In this document: piece after piece, positions 46,027-58,300 of the stretch
Position numbering within the stretch: the first letter of the stretch is position 1
Layout of the letters: every line of letters begins with the position of its first letter
From: Carallia brachiata
Taxonomy: Eukaryota; Streptophyta; Magnoliopsida; Malpighiales; Rhizophoraceae
Reading direction: 5' to 3'
Assembly (NCBI GenBank): GCA_021464245.1
Contig: JADCRB010000096.1
Location: forward strand, 162,951 to 226,950
DNA length: 64,000 nucleotides
Position numbers and translations under genes: made by a program
Notes under the pieces: generated by a model
What the model saw: only the letters and a program-made list of their open reading frames with translations
Told to the model about the DNA's origin: nothing
Databases searched by the model: none

Positions 46027-46602
46027 ACACTCACCCCTCAGCTCTTCTCAAAAACAAAATAGCTAGTCTCTCACTTGTCTTACGAAGTTTTTGATCAAGA
46101 GGTAGGAGGCGCACGAGCTAAGAAAAGAAGGAGTAGTCATCCTCGAGGGATCTCTAAAAGCTCTCGAAACTCAGTCTCCAACGCCATCGGTGTCATGGAG
46201 TTCCAACCACTCTCCTTAGTTCGCATCTATCGTAGCGAGCTGAGAAGTTGTGATCGTCTTCCTGGATCTACAGATGCAGCGACATACAGGGAAGTTCCAA
46301 CTACCTCCTTATGTCGGAGCAGACTTGAGAATCAGCATTACAGTCAGTCTCTCTGTGTGCAGGTCTTGAAGTTCTGTAGTCTTGGGTCTTCCTCATGGGG
46401 AGGTTCAAGTTTTTTGCCCACCGGATCATCCTCACCAGAGCTATGGAACTTTAAGACATATAAAAAATCTTTTGCGACCTATGGAAGCTTGACCTCACTT
46501 GGAGCCAGAATGTCAATTTTTATATTGGTTGGACTGCTAACTTTCTCAAGATCATATCGGTTTCCATTGCGATCCAACAACAGTTGGGTTAGTCAGAGAT
46601 AG
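46027..46602 (+). pseudogene. Second cargo ORF region in E3
   Basis: Corresponds to the 107-codon ORF of E1. The ATG equivalent reads ATA (AATAGCTAGTCTC), but from 46075 a 176-codon stretch is open and includes VGGARAKKRRSSHPRGISKS and GVMEFQPLSLV, matching E1. It runs on past the E1 stop. TATA-like sequence lies at 45990-46004. Function is unknown. Confidence 0.4.
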
Positions 46603-46718
46603 GAGATTTCAACATTCAATATTCATTAGGACATCTCAAATTTTACATTGGACTTCAAGACTTGGTTCGGATTACATCCCCAAAATTCCTCCTTATCGAC
46701 CCTTGAAGTGGGAGCATT

Positions 46719-47518
46719 TGTAAATATCCTTTTTCTATAAAATTAAAAAGGGTCAAGTCAATGTCGGCGTTGCTAATTTCAAAATTGACAATGTCGACGA
46801 GGAAGAAATATTTCTTCCTTTCCCATGTGAATTCACATGGGAAAGGAGCCCTATAAAGAGGCCCCTGCCCTAGCAATAGGCCCAAAACAGATTCAGAAAT
46901 TTATAAACAAAAAAATCCAGAGAATTGAGAGAAAGAATTTTGAAAATCCTCAATAAAATTTCTCCTTTCCTATGTGTTTTATACTCTGCAGTATACTCTC
47001 CTAACTCCTTTTTGAGAGATATTTCAGGGTAAACCCCAAAAAATTTTCTGTTTCCATTTCTAAGGTTATTCTTGGGTTCATATTCTCTGATCGCTCTAAA
47101 TCTGAATTTGTGACAAATATAGATCAAAAAATATCAAAATATTGCAAATTCGGCTAGGATCAAGTCTCATACGGCCCTTAGCAAAGTCTAGACAGCTCAT
47201 CCGAGAACAAGTCCCTTCGACTCTCGGTGAAATTAAACCAGATCGGCTCAGATCAGGTCTCTGTGATTCTTAACCGTAGTCTAAACGTCTAAACTAGATC
47301 CAGTTTTAGTCTACCCAGTTCAAGATAAAGTTGTAAAAATTATTTCTGTTAAGATCAAGTTCGTGCAGCCCTTGACGGAGTGAAAAAAGGAACACTAATT
47401 GGAGGAATCATGAAGATCGACCCCACGTAAATTTTCTTTTATTTTAAATTTTTATTTGTAATTTATTTTTGTATTTTCGAGTCTAATTGTTTTAGCCTCG
47501 AAATTTACGTCCGTTACA
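46719..47518 (+). repeat. E3 3' LTR
   Basis: 800-bp LTR starting TGTAAATATCC just after a purine-rich tract (GAAGTGGGAG, 46705-46714) and ending CGTTACA, followed by the ATAAT duplication. Confidence 0.95.
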
Positions 47519-47776
47519 ATAATATAAGGAACAAACATATTATCGAGCATATCATCAAGTATATTATTAAACACCTTATTGAGCATTATACCATGTATCT
47601 TATCGAGCTTCCATCGAGTTTTTAATGATCTGTTCACGAATATAAACGAACCGAATAACTTCTTATTCAAACTTGGCTCGTTTAGTAAATGAGCTTTAAA
47701 ATTGAGTTTGAATATCGTTCATTTATGTTACCAGATGAGCCCGAATGAGCTTTCATAGAGTCGAACAGCCAAACTT
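47519..47776. mobile_element. Right half of the TIR repeat interrupted by E3
   Basis: Begins with the E3 target duplication and ends near ACAGCCAAACTTTT, the inverse of AAGTTTGGTCTGT at 37100. Interior text such as GAACGAGCC/GAGCTTT echoes the left half. Confidence 0.55.
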
Positions 47777-47839
47777 TTATTGAAAGTGCTAGTTCGGTAA
47801 TAGCTCTAGAAGCAATCCCTCTTATATGCATGTTAAAAG

Positions 47840-48463
47840 ACTTTCTTACCCCCATTATATTTCAAAATTTGCAACAAAACTTTTGGGTGTATACTCTCTG
47901 GATGTCATTGAGGTGGATCTTCCAAATCAAAAGTCCAACATATTAGAATCTTAAATATCTGAATGGAATCAAATCTCCTAAAGCCCTCACTAGAGTTTAA
48001 TTGGTTCATCTGAGATCACGCCCCCTATGGTCCTCAATGAAGTTAATCCATTCTCACTGCGATCAAGTCTCTACGATTTTTATTGAAGTTAATATATCTG
48101 TTTGAAATCAAACCTTAGCTTTCAGTGGAATTACCTAAGATTAAGCTCATACGGTCCTTACTAGAGTCAAATCAATTCGATCGAGATCAGGTATCTACGA
48201 CCCTTATCGGAGTTAAGGCATTTGCCTGATATCAAGTTTCGGCTCTCAGTAGATTTTATTCTTTTAATTCAAGAGTAAACTGTGGAATTCATTTTCTTTT
48301 GTTTAAGATCAAGTTAACACAGCACTTGACGAAATCACACAAAAGAACATTAATTGGAAGATTTACATAGAGATTGACCCCACAAAAATTCTACATTCGC
48401 ATTTGTAATTTGTACTTGCATTTTCAAAATTTAATTGTTTAAACTCAAAACTTACGATCCTTT
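47840..48463 (+). repeat. Partial LTR of a related Ty3/gypsy family
   Basis: Sequence such as ATTAGAATCTTAAATATCTG and GATTGACCCCACAAAAATTC parallels the R-U5 part of the E3 LTR (ending ACTCAAAACTTACGATCC) and more closely the E2 LTR fragment. The 5' part and any internal region are missing, so it is a truncated or solo LTR. Confidence 0.6.
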
Positions 48464-49120
48464 CAATTTATTATATTATTTTCTTTTACTTTCCACTCAT
48501 TTGCAAACAAAACAATTTCAACCGTTTTTACTTATATTACACTCAAAAAGAATGAAATACATTCATTCCTTCCAATATTAATTCCTCACATTTATATTTC
48601 TCTCGTGTTTCTCTCTTCCTTTTTTTTTTTTTAAACATACGGTTAGTTTCACCTATAAACCAGAAAAAAAAAAACAAAACTTGGAATATTCTTTTTTTTT
48701 TGGGTCTTCAAAAAAAGATGAACGGAGACTTGAGAGTGATTTAAAAAAAAAGAAGAAAAACAAACAAAACAAGCAAAAGGCGAAACCTTCTTTTTCGTCG
48801 GCATTCTTCTCAGGATTAGAATTTGAAAATTGAATGATAAAAATCTAAATCTTTAGTCACTAAATTCTCCTGATGGATAACAAAAGGAAAACTTTGGAAA
48901 TTGCCTTTTACCTTTGTTTTTTTTTTCCTTTATTTTCATGCCAAATTAAGAAAAAAATATCACCACACAACAAAAGCAATGAGGTGAGTAGTGAAGAATA
49001 GGCTAAGATTTTCTCTTAATTTTGTTAATATGTATAGAATAGTGTTATTTAGATATAATGAATTGTACCAAATACGTTACGAAGAAAAAAATTGAATTGA
49101 ATCAAGAAAGATAATATTTA

Positions 49121-49935
49121 GCAGCTATTTGGTTTATAGTTTGGTATAGGAATCAGAATGAGAATTAAAATTAAATGGAGTCATGAACGGAATAATTAAT
49201 TATAATATGTTTAGTTCACTCTCGAATTGAAATTAGATTTTATTTGTAATTGTTTGATCCGATTCAGAATCAGAATCAAATTATTTTTTAGTTATTTGAT
49301 TTGATTGAAAGAAAAATATAATTATTTTATTTAAAAATATAATTATGATTGAATAAAAATATATAAAAACAGAAAAATTATCTCTCTCTCCTCCTCCTCC
49401 TCCTCCTCCTCTTTCTCTCCCCTCCCTCTCTCGTTTCTAGTATGTGCAGCACACCCGAAGACACCAAATGAGGGGATATAAAATTTTTGGATTAATAACA
49501 TTTATTTCTTCAGTAGATAAACGGCGAAACAAAATGAAGGAAGATACAAAACGAAGATTTTCAGCGTTAAATAGAAGAAAATCATCGCTTTTAGCATTTA
49601 TATTGATCTCTTCTATATATACTTCATCTTCTTCTATTCTCGTCCTTGATTTCTGGTTTGATAAATTATTAAAAGTTATTCTAGGTAAATTAAGTGGCTT
49701 TTTTATTGTGAAGGTAGTTTTTTCTTTTGTTGAAGGAAGTTTTTGTCGAGGTAAATTTATGAAATGTGAATGATTGATAAGTAATTAATAGAAATCATGA
49801 TTCTCATAAAACTAGAAATCTCATTTCTTATTTTAAAGAAATAAAAATCCATTTTATTGAAAATAAACAATTGGAATGAGAATCAAACAGCTGAATCTCA
49901 TTCTTAAGTTAAATCTTTCCAAAACAAACACCCTC
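49121..49935. mobile_element. Tourist-like (PIF/Harbinger) non-autonomous element
   Basis: Flanked by TTA at 49118-49120 and 49936-49938. The ends are GCAGCTATTTGGTTT and the inverse GAGGGTGTTTGTTTT, partly matching, and a subterminal GAATGAGAAT occurs near both ends in inverted orientation. Contains a CT/CTC microsatellite at 49380-49437. The 109-codon ORF inside is not recognised. Confidence 0.45.
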
Positions 49936-50718
49936 TTAATGATTTTCTCTATTTTTCTTAATTTCCTCTCTTTTTTTTTGAGCATCTAATCATAATAGTT
50001 AGTCGAAATGAATATCACTACTCATACGTATGTATAAATATATATTAGAGAAATAACGTTGTTCACTATTGCAAGTCCTAGCACAAGATAGTCCCCGTTC
50101 AATTGATTGTTGTATTACGGTCTAAAAAATATAAGGAATAATCTTCATAACTTCACTTAAATAGTTTAAAAATAATAAAAAATTAATATGTATCGTTGGA
50201 TGATTAATTTAAAAAAAAAAAAAAAACCGTCATATACTATTTGCTAATATTGTGTTGCTTTGTTATTGCTACTTATTTGAAACTGAAGTTATGTAGTGTT
50301 ACTCAAAATATAATAGACATATCAATCGACTTTAGTGATACTAAATCTCAATCCTAAGAATATATGGAAACGACTTCAATTTTTAATGTCCTTAAGCACA
50401 CACACCCAAGATTCAAACATTCAATCATTCCAACTGTTTCCTCTTCTCTTAACTAATTGGTCTTGATCTACGAAAGCTCAAAAGAAAAAAAAAAACACAC
50501 ACACACACACACACATACACCCAAATTAAAACAATAAGCATTCAAAATATCCAGAATAGAAAAGTTTTATCCTAAGAGTATAATATATGGTAACAAGTTC
50601 AATTTTCAGATCCTTAAGTTCAAAAAAAAAAAAAAAAAGGATGAGAATTGAAAATTTTCCAGACTGAAAAATTTACCATTTGGAAATAGCATGACTGGCT
50701 GTCTCAATGGTACTCCTC

Positions 50719-50726
50719 TATAAAAA
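50719..50726 (+). promoter_or_regulatory. TATA box of GLP-D
   Basis: TATAAAAA about 90 bp before the ATG at 50813. Confidence 0.6.
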
Positions 50727-50812
50727 CTCTCGTTTCCCATCAGGATCATCTCACCCCACAGCCAAAAACCGAAGGAACAGAAGCTATAGTTCTATTAGAG
50801 TTCAGTAGTAAA

Positions 50813-51281
50813 ATGAAAGGTGTTCATTTCCTCACGGCTTTAGCTCTTTTTGCTTTGGCTTCTTCCCTTGCCTCTGCCCATGACCCCAGTCCTCTTCAGG
50901 ACTTTTGTGTGGCCATCCAGGAGCCTAATGGTGGTATGTTTGCATCAGTTGGTCCTTATAGAGTCCTCGAGGTTCTATCATAATATATTAATTCTTTTTG
51001 ATGCCCAAAATTAGTTTGAGAAAAAATTATAAATATCACGGATCATTGTAGTCTAATCATTATGAGATTCGTTTGTATTATGAAATCATAATCTCTGCAG
51101 ATAAAACTAAACATATATTTGACTCCGCATAATTTTGGAAGTGACTACTGATTTAGTGTAACAGTTTAGCTCACTATACATTGTGCTCAGCGTAATCTTT
51201 CTCAGTAGGTTTGTGAGGTGTCATCCTGTTTTTTCATATTTTAGACCATAAAAGAAAGTACTATGTATCACATTTTCAGAA

Positions 51282-51318
<37 letters not shown>

Positions 51319-52166
51319 CTGTACGCAGCATCCATTGCATGAATTAATTTTTCAAAAATGTTAATGACATAGGAAATGGACATGGCGGAAGACCCTTGTT
51401 CACAAATGTATAATTATAACCGTTTATCATGGTTTTTAAGTGTTTTTATGTATAATAATCAGTAATTATGGTTAAATAACATGGACTCGAGTCTAGGTCT
51501 ATTTACTTTTCTCCATATTGTAATTCCTAATTTTTTGTCTGTTTAAAGACCTAATAGACTGGAAGTTTTGTGAACAATTTTTGCAATTGCATTGATGTTT
51601 AACTAAATGTTTAGTACGTGCAGCGTTCCTGAATGAGAAGTATTGCAAGAATCCGAAGCTTGTAACTGCAGATGATTTCTGCTTCCAAGGACTCAATACT
51701 CCTGCAAACACTAACGCCAGCAAACTTGGTTTTGGGATCAAACCGGTCTTCGTTGGCCAACTTCCGGTACTTAACACTCTTGGGCGACTCCATGGCTCGT
51801 CTTGACTTCACGGTGGGCGGCGTGGCCCCACCTCACACTCACCCTCGTGCCACCGAGACGGTGGTGGTTACAGAGGGCACGCTCCTTGCTGGATTTGTTG
51901 CATCCAGCCAGAACAATGCCCTTTTCACTAAAGTCCTGAACGCGGGAGATGTCTTTGTGTTCCTAATTGGACAAATTCATTTCCTATACAACATGGGAAA
52001 GGTCAATGCTGTTGCACTCGCTGCAATCAGCAGCCAAAATCCTGGTGTCATAATAGTTCCATTCTCTATCTTTGGATCAAAACCGCATATCAAGGAAGAA
52101 ATTCTTGCCAAGTCCTTCCAAGTCAACGTGGATGTTATCAAACAACTTCAGAAGCCATATGCTTAA
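50813..52166 (+). pseudogene. GLP: Germin-like protein GLP-D, one frameshift
   Basis: Exon 1 is 50813-50933 (MKGVHFLTALALFALASSLA, QDFC) and exon 2 is 51624-52166, with a 690-bp GT/AG intron containing an AT microsatellite (about 51290-51316). All cupin ligands are present (PPHTHPRATE and GQIHFLYN) and the C-terminus is LQKPYA. One extra base at about 51782-51784 (GGG before CGACTCC) breaks the frame between LNTL and the D-S-M-A-R-L-D block, while both sides remain well conserved. It is opposite in strand to the other three and more diverged, so it is an older family member. A sequencing error is an alternative to true loss. Confidence 0.88.
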
Positions 52167-52588
52167 TGACTTAAACATATGACCGAAGACCCATATTAAG
52201 ATTTCCTCTTGATCTTGATTGCATCGTGTTAACTTCCCTTAAATCTATTAGAGGCCATTGATATGTTTTGCGAAAGTCTTTAGCATAATAAAGGAAATTT
52301 TGCCTTATTTCGTATTTTTGGCCATCGTGTTGAATTTTAAACTTAAATTCTGTTTTCATTTTCTATGTGGTTTTATCTTCACCAATTCTTAATTAATAAA
52401 GGGCTTTATTACATGGACAAGGTAAACGAACAAGCGAGATCAATTAAGCTAATATTGAATTAAAGGATTTTAATTTTTTAATTAATTTTTCCCGTTCCGT
52501 ATGGACAGTTCGTTTTCTAAAAAAGGACAACGAAGAAAAATTAGCCTCGAGGAGGCCCATTTTACAGAGATCAAATTAATTCGTAGAA
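52167..52588. other. GLP-D downstream region
   Basis: Contains a possible polyadenylation signal AATAAA near 52288 and no other recognisable feature before E4. Confidence 0.4.
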
Positions 52589-52593
52589 TTTAT

Positions 52594-53393
52594 TGTAAGT
52601 GCTGTAAATTTTAAACCTGTAACAGTTAAATTCAAAAATACAAATACAAATTACAAATTACAAATAAAAATTTTAAAATAAAATAAAATTGATGTAGGGT
52701 CAATTCTCGTACAAATCCCCCTATTAGTGCTTTTTCGTAACACCATAAAGAGTTGCACGAGCTTAATCTTGAAAGAAATATAATTTCATAACTTTATCTT
52801 AAACTGAATGAGTTTTGTTGAGAACCGAGACTGGACTGTAGGCAGATGCTTGGACTACAGTGAAAACTGTAGAGACTTAATCTGATTTGAACTGGCTTGA
52901 TTTCACCGAGGGTTATAGGAGCTTGTTTTCGGATAAGCTGACTGAACTTTATTGAGGGTTGTAGGAAGTTTAATCTTAGACAAATGTTGAATATTTAATA
53001 TCTTGAATTTTTACTCTTGCAGATCCTAATATGAGGCGACCGGAGAGTATAAACCCAAAATATATTTGGAAATGAGTATATTAAATATTTTAGGTTTTAT
53101 ATCTGAAAAATCTCCCTTAATGGTGCTTAGGGAGCGTATGCCCAAAATACTAAAACTTAAAGAAATGGAAAACAAGAAATGTGTTTAAAGTGAAATGCTT
53201 TGCTTACTTTGATTTTGGATCCTTAGGGACTTGTTGTGTTTTCCCTGCTTCGGAAATCGCCGATTTATAGGCTCTCAAAGGAACAAACAAACAAATGATT
53301 TTGCCTAACTTGTTTGACAAATTGGCATGGGGTGGCCTTCTAGATGTTTACAAAATTTTTAAATGGGTGGCCTTCTAGATTTTTGTGTTTACA
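52594..53393 (-). repeat. E4 3' LTR
   Basis: 800-bp LTR, TGTAAGTGCTGT to GTGTTTACA on the plus strand, followed inward by the polypurine tract (minus strand GGAGTAGGGGCAT). Confidence 0.92.
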
Positions 53394-53679
53394 AATGCCC
53401 CTACTCCAAGACTTGGTGAGGAAGAATATTGGTGATGTGATCCGAATCGAGTCTTGAAGTCCAATTTGAAACTTGAGAAGTTTTGATGAACATTAAATCT
53501 TGATGTCTTTAACTCCGACCAGCTTAGCTGCTGTTGGATCTTAATAAGAACTAATACGACTTTTAGGATGTTGTCCCTCCAGCCAATATAAAAATTGAAG
53601 TTTCATGGTTCTGGTGAAGATAATGCAGTAGGCAAAAAACTTGAACCTCCCCTTAGGGAGTGGCCATTACCATAGAACA

Positions 53680-54003
53680 ACAAGGCCAACACACAGAGAG
53701 ATGGATTGTAGTGATGATCCTTGAGTCTGCTTTGACGTAAGAAGAGTAGTTGGAACTTACTTGCCCATTACCGCATCTAAGAACAAATGAGGATAATCAC
53801 AACTTCTCAGTTCACTGTAATAGATGTGAACTAAGGAGAGTGGTTGGAACTCCATCAGTTATGGCATTGATGGCATCATAGGCTAATATTTGAGGGCTTT
53901 TAAGGATTCTTCAAAGAGAATTACTCCTTCTCTTTTTAGCTCATGCACTACCAGCTTCTTGATCACAGAACTTCCTGAAACAAAAAGTCTAAGGACTAGC
54001 CAT
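53680..54003 (-). pseudogene. Second cargo ORF region in E4, broken
   Basis: Aligns with the E1 ORF from ATGGCTAGT (54003), but codon 5 is a stop and further stops follow. Conserved stretches include the region encoding GVMEFQ-like and LLSSH-like text. An upstream TATATTAC is at about 54058. Confidence 0.5.
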
Positions 54004-54305
54004 TTTCTTTCAGAGAGAAGGAGGAGTTGAACTGTGGGTTCGGTGACTTAAGACTGGATGTAATATAAACACAATGAAAGCTACTGTTTTTTTTCAAAGT
54101 CAAAAAGGAGATATGTAGAATCTATTGGGTTCCTCTTTTATGTCTCTTTCTGTCATATGAGACAAACGAGCGGTAGTCGAGGTGTGTTGCGCAAGTCAAT
54201 ACTGTGTGCTACGAAACTCATTGCACCTTATCCTTATCGGTTGACCTTATGAGGCTCGAGGTATAGCTCCACAAAAGTCGTTGTACCTTACACTTGTCAG
54301 CCAAT

Positions 54306-54947
54306 TTAGCGGGGCCTGAGATGTAGCTCCAAGTCAATCACATCCTCATTCAGCGGGCCGATGACGTTGAGACTACCAGAACTTTTCGAGTGATTGACGT
54401 CGCCCGGGTTTACCAGAAAAAGAGACAAAGTCTTGTCAGAATATGGCTCTCATGATACAAATTCCCTTTTGAACTGAAGTATCCATAAGAGATGAACCCC
54501 TGACTAACTCTATGAACCACCAGGACCAGTATGTGTAGTTCTATAGGCTACAACTTTGATTGAAATAGCCTTGAGGGACCACTGTAATGGTGGATCTCAG
54601 ATCTGCTTCACTTGAGGATGAAGTTATATTGTTGAGATCTACCATGAGAGTAGCTGCGATGATAGACATAGACTGCTCTGCAGGAACAACAGCTTTTTGG
54701 GTTGTTCTCTCTCTCTCTCTCTCTCTCTTTCTCCGATTCTAAAACCAAAATACACATTTTTTGTTTTGACTGCCCCGTACAACTGCAGTCGCGAATCAAG
54801 CCAGAAGACCTATGATGCATTAGGAGTAGTACCTCTATTGTTGCAGAAGACTTTCTCTAGGATTTGCAGTTGCACAGGAGTTGTATGCTATCTAACATGA
54901 GGTGACCTATCTCCTTCCCTGTCTTGATGTTCTATAGCTGGTTCCAT
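54306..54947 (-). pseudogene. WOX cargo relict in E4
   Basis: The ATG at 54947 begins MEPAIEHQDREGDRSPHVR; then VQLQILEKVF and a helix-3 region, KNVYFGF/YFWF, broken by a frameshift. A CT microsatellite (54708-54728; AG on the coding strand) expands the basic end of helix 3 into Arg-Glu repeats. The last codons still read DLELHLRPR before TAA at 54306, so the C-terminal EAR-like motif persists. Several other stops make it non-functional. Confidence 0.85.
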
Positions 54948-55074
54948 TCTTCTTGTTGAAAAAGGAACAGAAGTTTGGTATGTAGTGAAGTCGAGTTGAG
55001 ACTGAAGTAATGACTCAGAATCAAACCCTCAATTGCCTTTTTTTTTTTTTTTTGATTGTTTACAATTTATACTT

Positions 55075-55372
55075 GTGCGGGCTAGGAGTTTTAGATTTTG
55101 GGGCTTTAGATTTTGGATTTGGGTTTTGGGTTTCGGTTTGAAATTGGGCTTTTGGGTTCTGGTTTGGATTTGGGCTTAGGTTTAAGTTTGTATTTAGGCT
55201 TGGGTTCGACCATGAGCTTTTGGGTTTAAGTTTGTATTTGGGCTTGGACTTTGAGTTTTGGACTTAGGCTTTCAGTTTCAAGTTTAGGTTTGGGTTCGAG
55301 CTTTGAGTTTTGGACTTGGGCTTGGGTATTGTGCTTGGACTATATACTTTCAGACTTTTTTTTTGTACATAT
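55075..55372 (-). repeat. E4 post-pol spacer and single leader motif
   Basis: Degenerate AAACCCAAATCC-like repeats (plus strand TTTGGGTTTGG text) between the pol end and the WOX relict. The single leader unit (minus strand GCACAAGTATAAATTGTAAA) lies at about 55062-55085. Confidence 0.7.
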
Positions 55373-58300
55373 CTATACATAATAACGTTTTTAAAATTTA
55401 CCATTGATCGGGCCTATTTGGACGCCTTCTTAATCTGACAACATGTAAGCATTATAGGTATAGGCTTTCTATACTAAGTATGGCTTGTCCCATTTAGAAG
55501 TAAGTTTGTCGCCAGGTTGGTGCTTCAAGTTGATGGACCGTTGTACTGCAAGGACAAGATCTCCAACTTGAATGATCAGGATCGAACTCTCCGATTGAAT
55601 GCATTACTGAGTCAGGCCTGGTGGTATTTGAGTTCTTGCTGTGCTTTGAGCTTTTTCTCATTAACAGCTTCCAACTCATCTAAACACGATTGAGCATTTT
55701 CCTCCTGCGTGAGGGCTTCTAGAACAGCCATGTAGAGGGATGAAATCTGTGTTTCCAATAGTAGTATCACTTCGACGACATAAATAAGGGCATAAGGCGT
55801 CATTTGTGTTAGAGTGCGATAAGTTGTGCGATATGCCCAAAATGTCTCAGTAATTCTATCATGCCAGTCTCTTTTGGATTTATAGACCACCTTGTGCAAT
55901 AAGTTGCACAATGTTTTATTAAATGCTTCAACCAAACCATTAGTAAGGGAATTGTACATAGATGACTTGTATTGTTTAAACTTGAATTTTTCGCACAACT
56001 TATCCATCAAACTATTGTAGAACTATTTGCCATTATTAGTGATAATGAATTGAGCAACTCCATAGCGATATCTTAGATGAGTCCAGATGAAATTGACAAC
56101 ATGTTCCTTGTTAACTTCTCTAAGTGGAATAGTTTCAGCCTATTTCGTGAAGTAGTTTGTTGTTGCAATGATGTAAAGGTGACCTAGGGATGACTTTGGC
56201 AAAGGGCCCACTAAATCAAGGCCCCAAGCTTCAAAGGGCCAAAATGAGACGGTCGGATGTAGCAGTTCTGACAGTTGATGGATATAATTTGGATGTAATT
56301 GACAAGCTTGACAGGTTTTAGCAAACTCCAGCGCATCACGTACTATAGTTGGCTAGTAGTATCTCGTCCTTCTCAGCTGAAAGTGCAACTTAGGCCTTGA
56401 TTGATGTCTGCCATAGATGCTGGAATGTGCTTCTTGGAGAGCTTGTTTCGCCTCTTCACCACCCAGATAGCGGAGTAATAGTCCATCAAAGGACTTTCGA
56501 TATAAATTATCCTCGAGACATATGAAACGGAAAGCTCGACGTTGAATTTCTATTTTGTGATTACGATCTTCAGGCAGCTTCCCATGTTCCAGGCAGTTAA
56601 TAATTGGTTGACGTCAATCTTTATTCTTAGTTAGGCATATGGAAACAGCTTTAGTTGTTCCACTTTCTCCATCATCTTCCTACGGCACTATCCACTTCTG
56701 ACACACAGTAACAACTGTAACTTAGATTTCTAATTTTGCGAGAGAGGTGGCCAGATTAGCCAATATGTCTTCCCGAGAGTTTTCTTAACGAGGAACATGC
56801 TCCAATGTGATGCTTTCAAATTCATCCACTAGCTGTCAGGCGCGTCAATAGTAAGGTGCAAGGTCTTCTTTCTTCACATCATACAACCCTGTAGGTTGGT
56901 TGATCATGAGTTGAGAATCTCCATGGACTTCTGTTGCTGGAATCTTTATATTGACAGCCATTTGGAAAACAATGATTAATGCCTGGTACTCAGCGACATT
57001 ATTTGAGTATAATTCTCCGAGAATGACAGCATATGGTAGTATTTGTTTTTGGGGAGTGACAAATACTATGCCAGCACTAGCACCATCATGCTTTGCTACG
57101 CTATCGAAGAACTTTGCCCAAGGTAGCAAGGTCTCAATGTAAAAGTCTTTTTCATCTGGGAGATCATTTGTAAACTTCCAATTTGACGAGGCAGGGTGAT
57201 CTGCACGAAAGTCTACTAAAGCTTGCCCTTTGACTGCTTTCTAATGCACGTAAACAATATTATAACTTTGTAATGCTGCCCACTTGGCAAGTTGTCCTGA
57301 CAATACTGGTCTAGGAAAAAGGTATTTGATAGGATCAGCTTTGGCTACAAGGCGAATCATGTGAGATTGCATGTAGTGCTTTATTTTATCAATGGTGAAG
57401 AAAAGTGCTAAACATGTCTTCTCGATGGACGAGTAGTTTAACTCTAGACCGTTTAATGTTCTGCTTAGATACTACAGGACAATTTCTTTTCCTTACTCAT
57501 TTTCCTGTACTAGTACAGCTCCTAGAGACCTTTCCTGTGCAACAATGTAGAGAATCAATGGTTTTCCCTGAATCAAGGCACCTTAGACCAGTGGATTGGA
57601 AAGGTACTTCTTTATACTTTCAAAGGCCTTGCTAAAAGCTTTGTCCCACTCGAAGTTGGCATCATTCTTCATCAACCGATGTAAAGGTTGACACCTCCCA
57701 GCTAAGTTGAAGATGAAACGATGAATGTAGGCCAATTTTCCTTGAAGACTTCGTTGTTCGTGCAAGTTTTAAGGTTCAAGAATCTTTTGAATTGCCTTAA
57801 CCTTTGATTGATCAACTTTAATACTACTATGACGAACCGCGAATCCAAGGAACTTTTCTGATGTGACACCAAATGTGCACTCGAGAGGGTTTACCTTGAG
57901 CTGATGCTTGCGAAGTCTTTCAAACACAATTTTGAGATCCTCCAGATGATCTTTGCGCTCTTTAGTCTTCACCACAAGGTCATTAACATAGCATTACACG
58001 ATCTTGTGGAGCATGTTGTCAAAAATCTTTTGCATGACACGCTAATAAGTGGCGTCAGCATTCTTCAACCTGAACGACATGATTTTATAACAGTATATTC
58101 CTTTTGGTGTATGGAATGCTGTTAATTCCTCATCCTCGGGTGCCATCCTAATTTGATTATAACTTGAAGAACCATTCATAAAGGATAACACTTCATGGCC
58201 AGTCGTTGCATCGACCGTAATTTTTGTTATAGGTAATGAAAAATCGTCTTTTGGGCAAGCCCGATTAAGATCTCTGAAGTTGACACAAACCCTTATAAGC

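Larger units (their letters stand above)
37327..47518 (+). mobile_element. E3: Tat-clade Ty3/gypsy retrotransposon with WOX cargo
   Basis: Structurally complete 10.2-kb element. It has an identical 5-bp target duplication ATAAT (37322-37326 and 47519-47523), LTRs 37327-38116 and 46719-47518, a primer-binding site, gag, pol, spacer, WOX gene, second ORF region, polypurine tract and 3' LTR. Gag-pol is broken mainly by in-frame nonsense codons that correspond to Gln or Trp codons in E1, plus some indels. Confidence 0.96.
48464..50812. other. Intergenic region before GLP-D
   Basis: No gene is recognised. It holds a Tourist-like element (49121-49935), a CA microsatellite (about 50493-50517) and poly-A runs (50212-50226, 50623-50638). 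Confidence 0.5.

Noticed and set aside
49444..49773. A 109-codon plus-strand ORF before GLP-D
   Set aside because: It sits inside a probable non-autonomous transposon; there is no similarity to known families by eye and no second copy here for testing.
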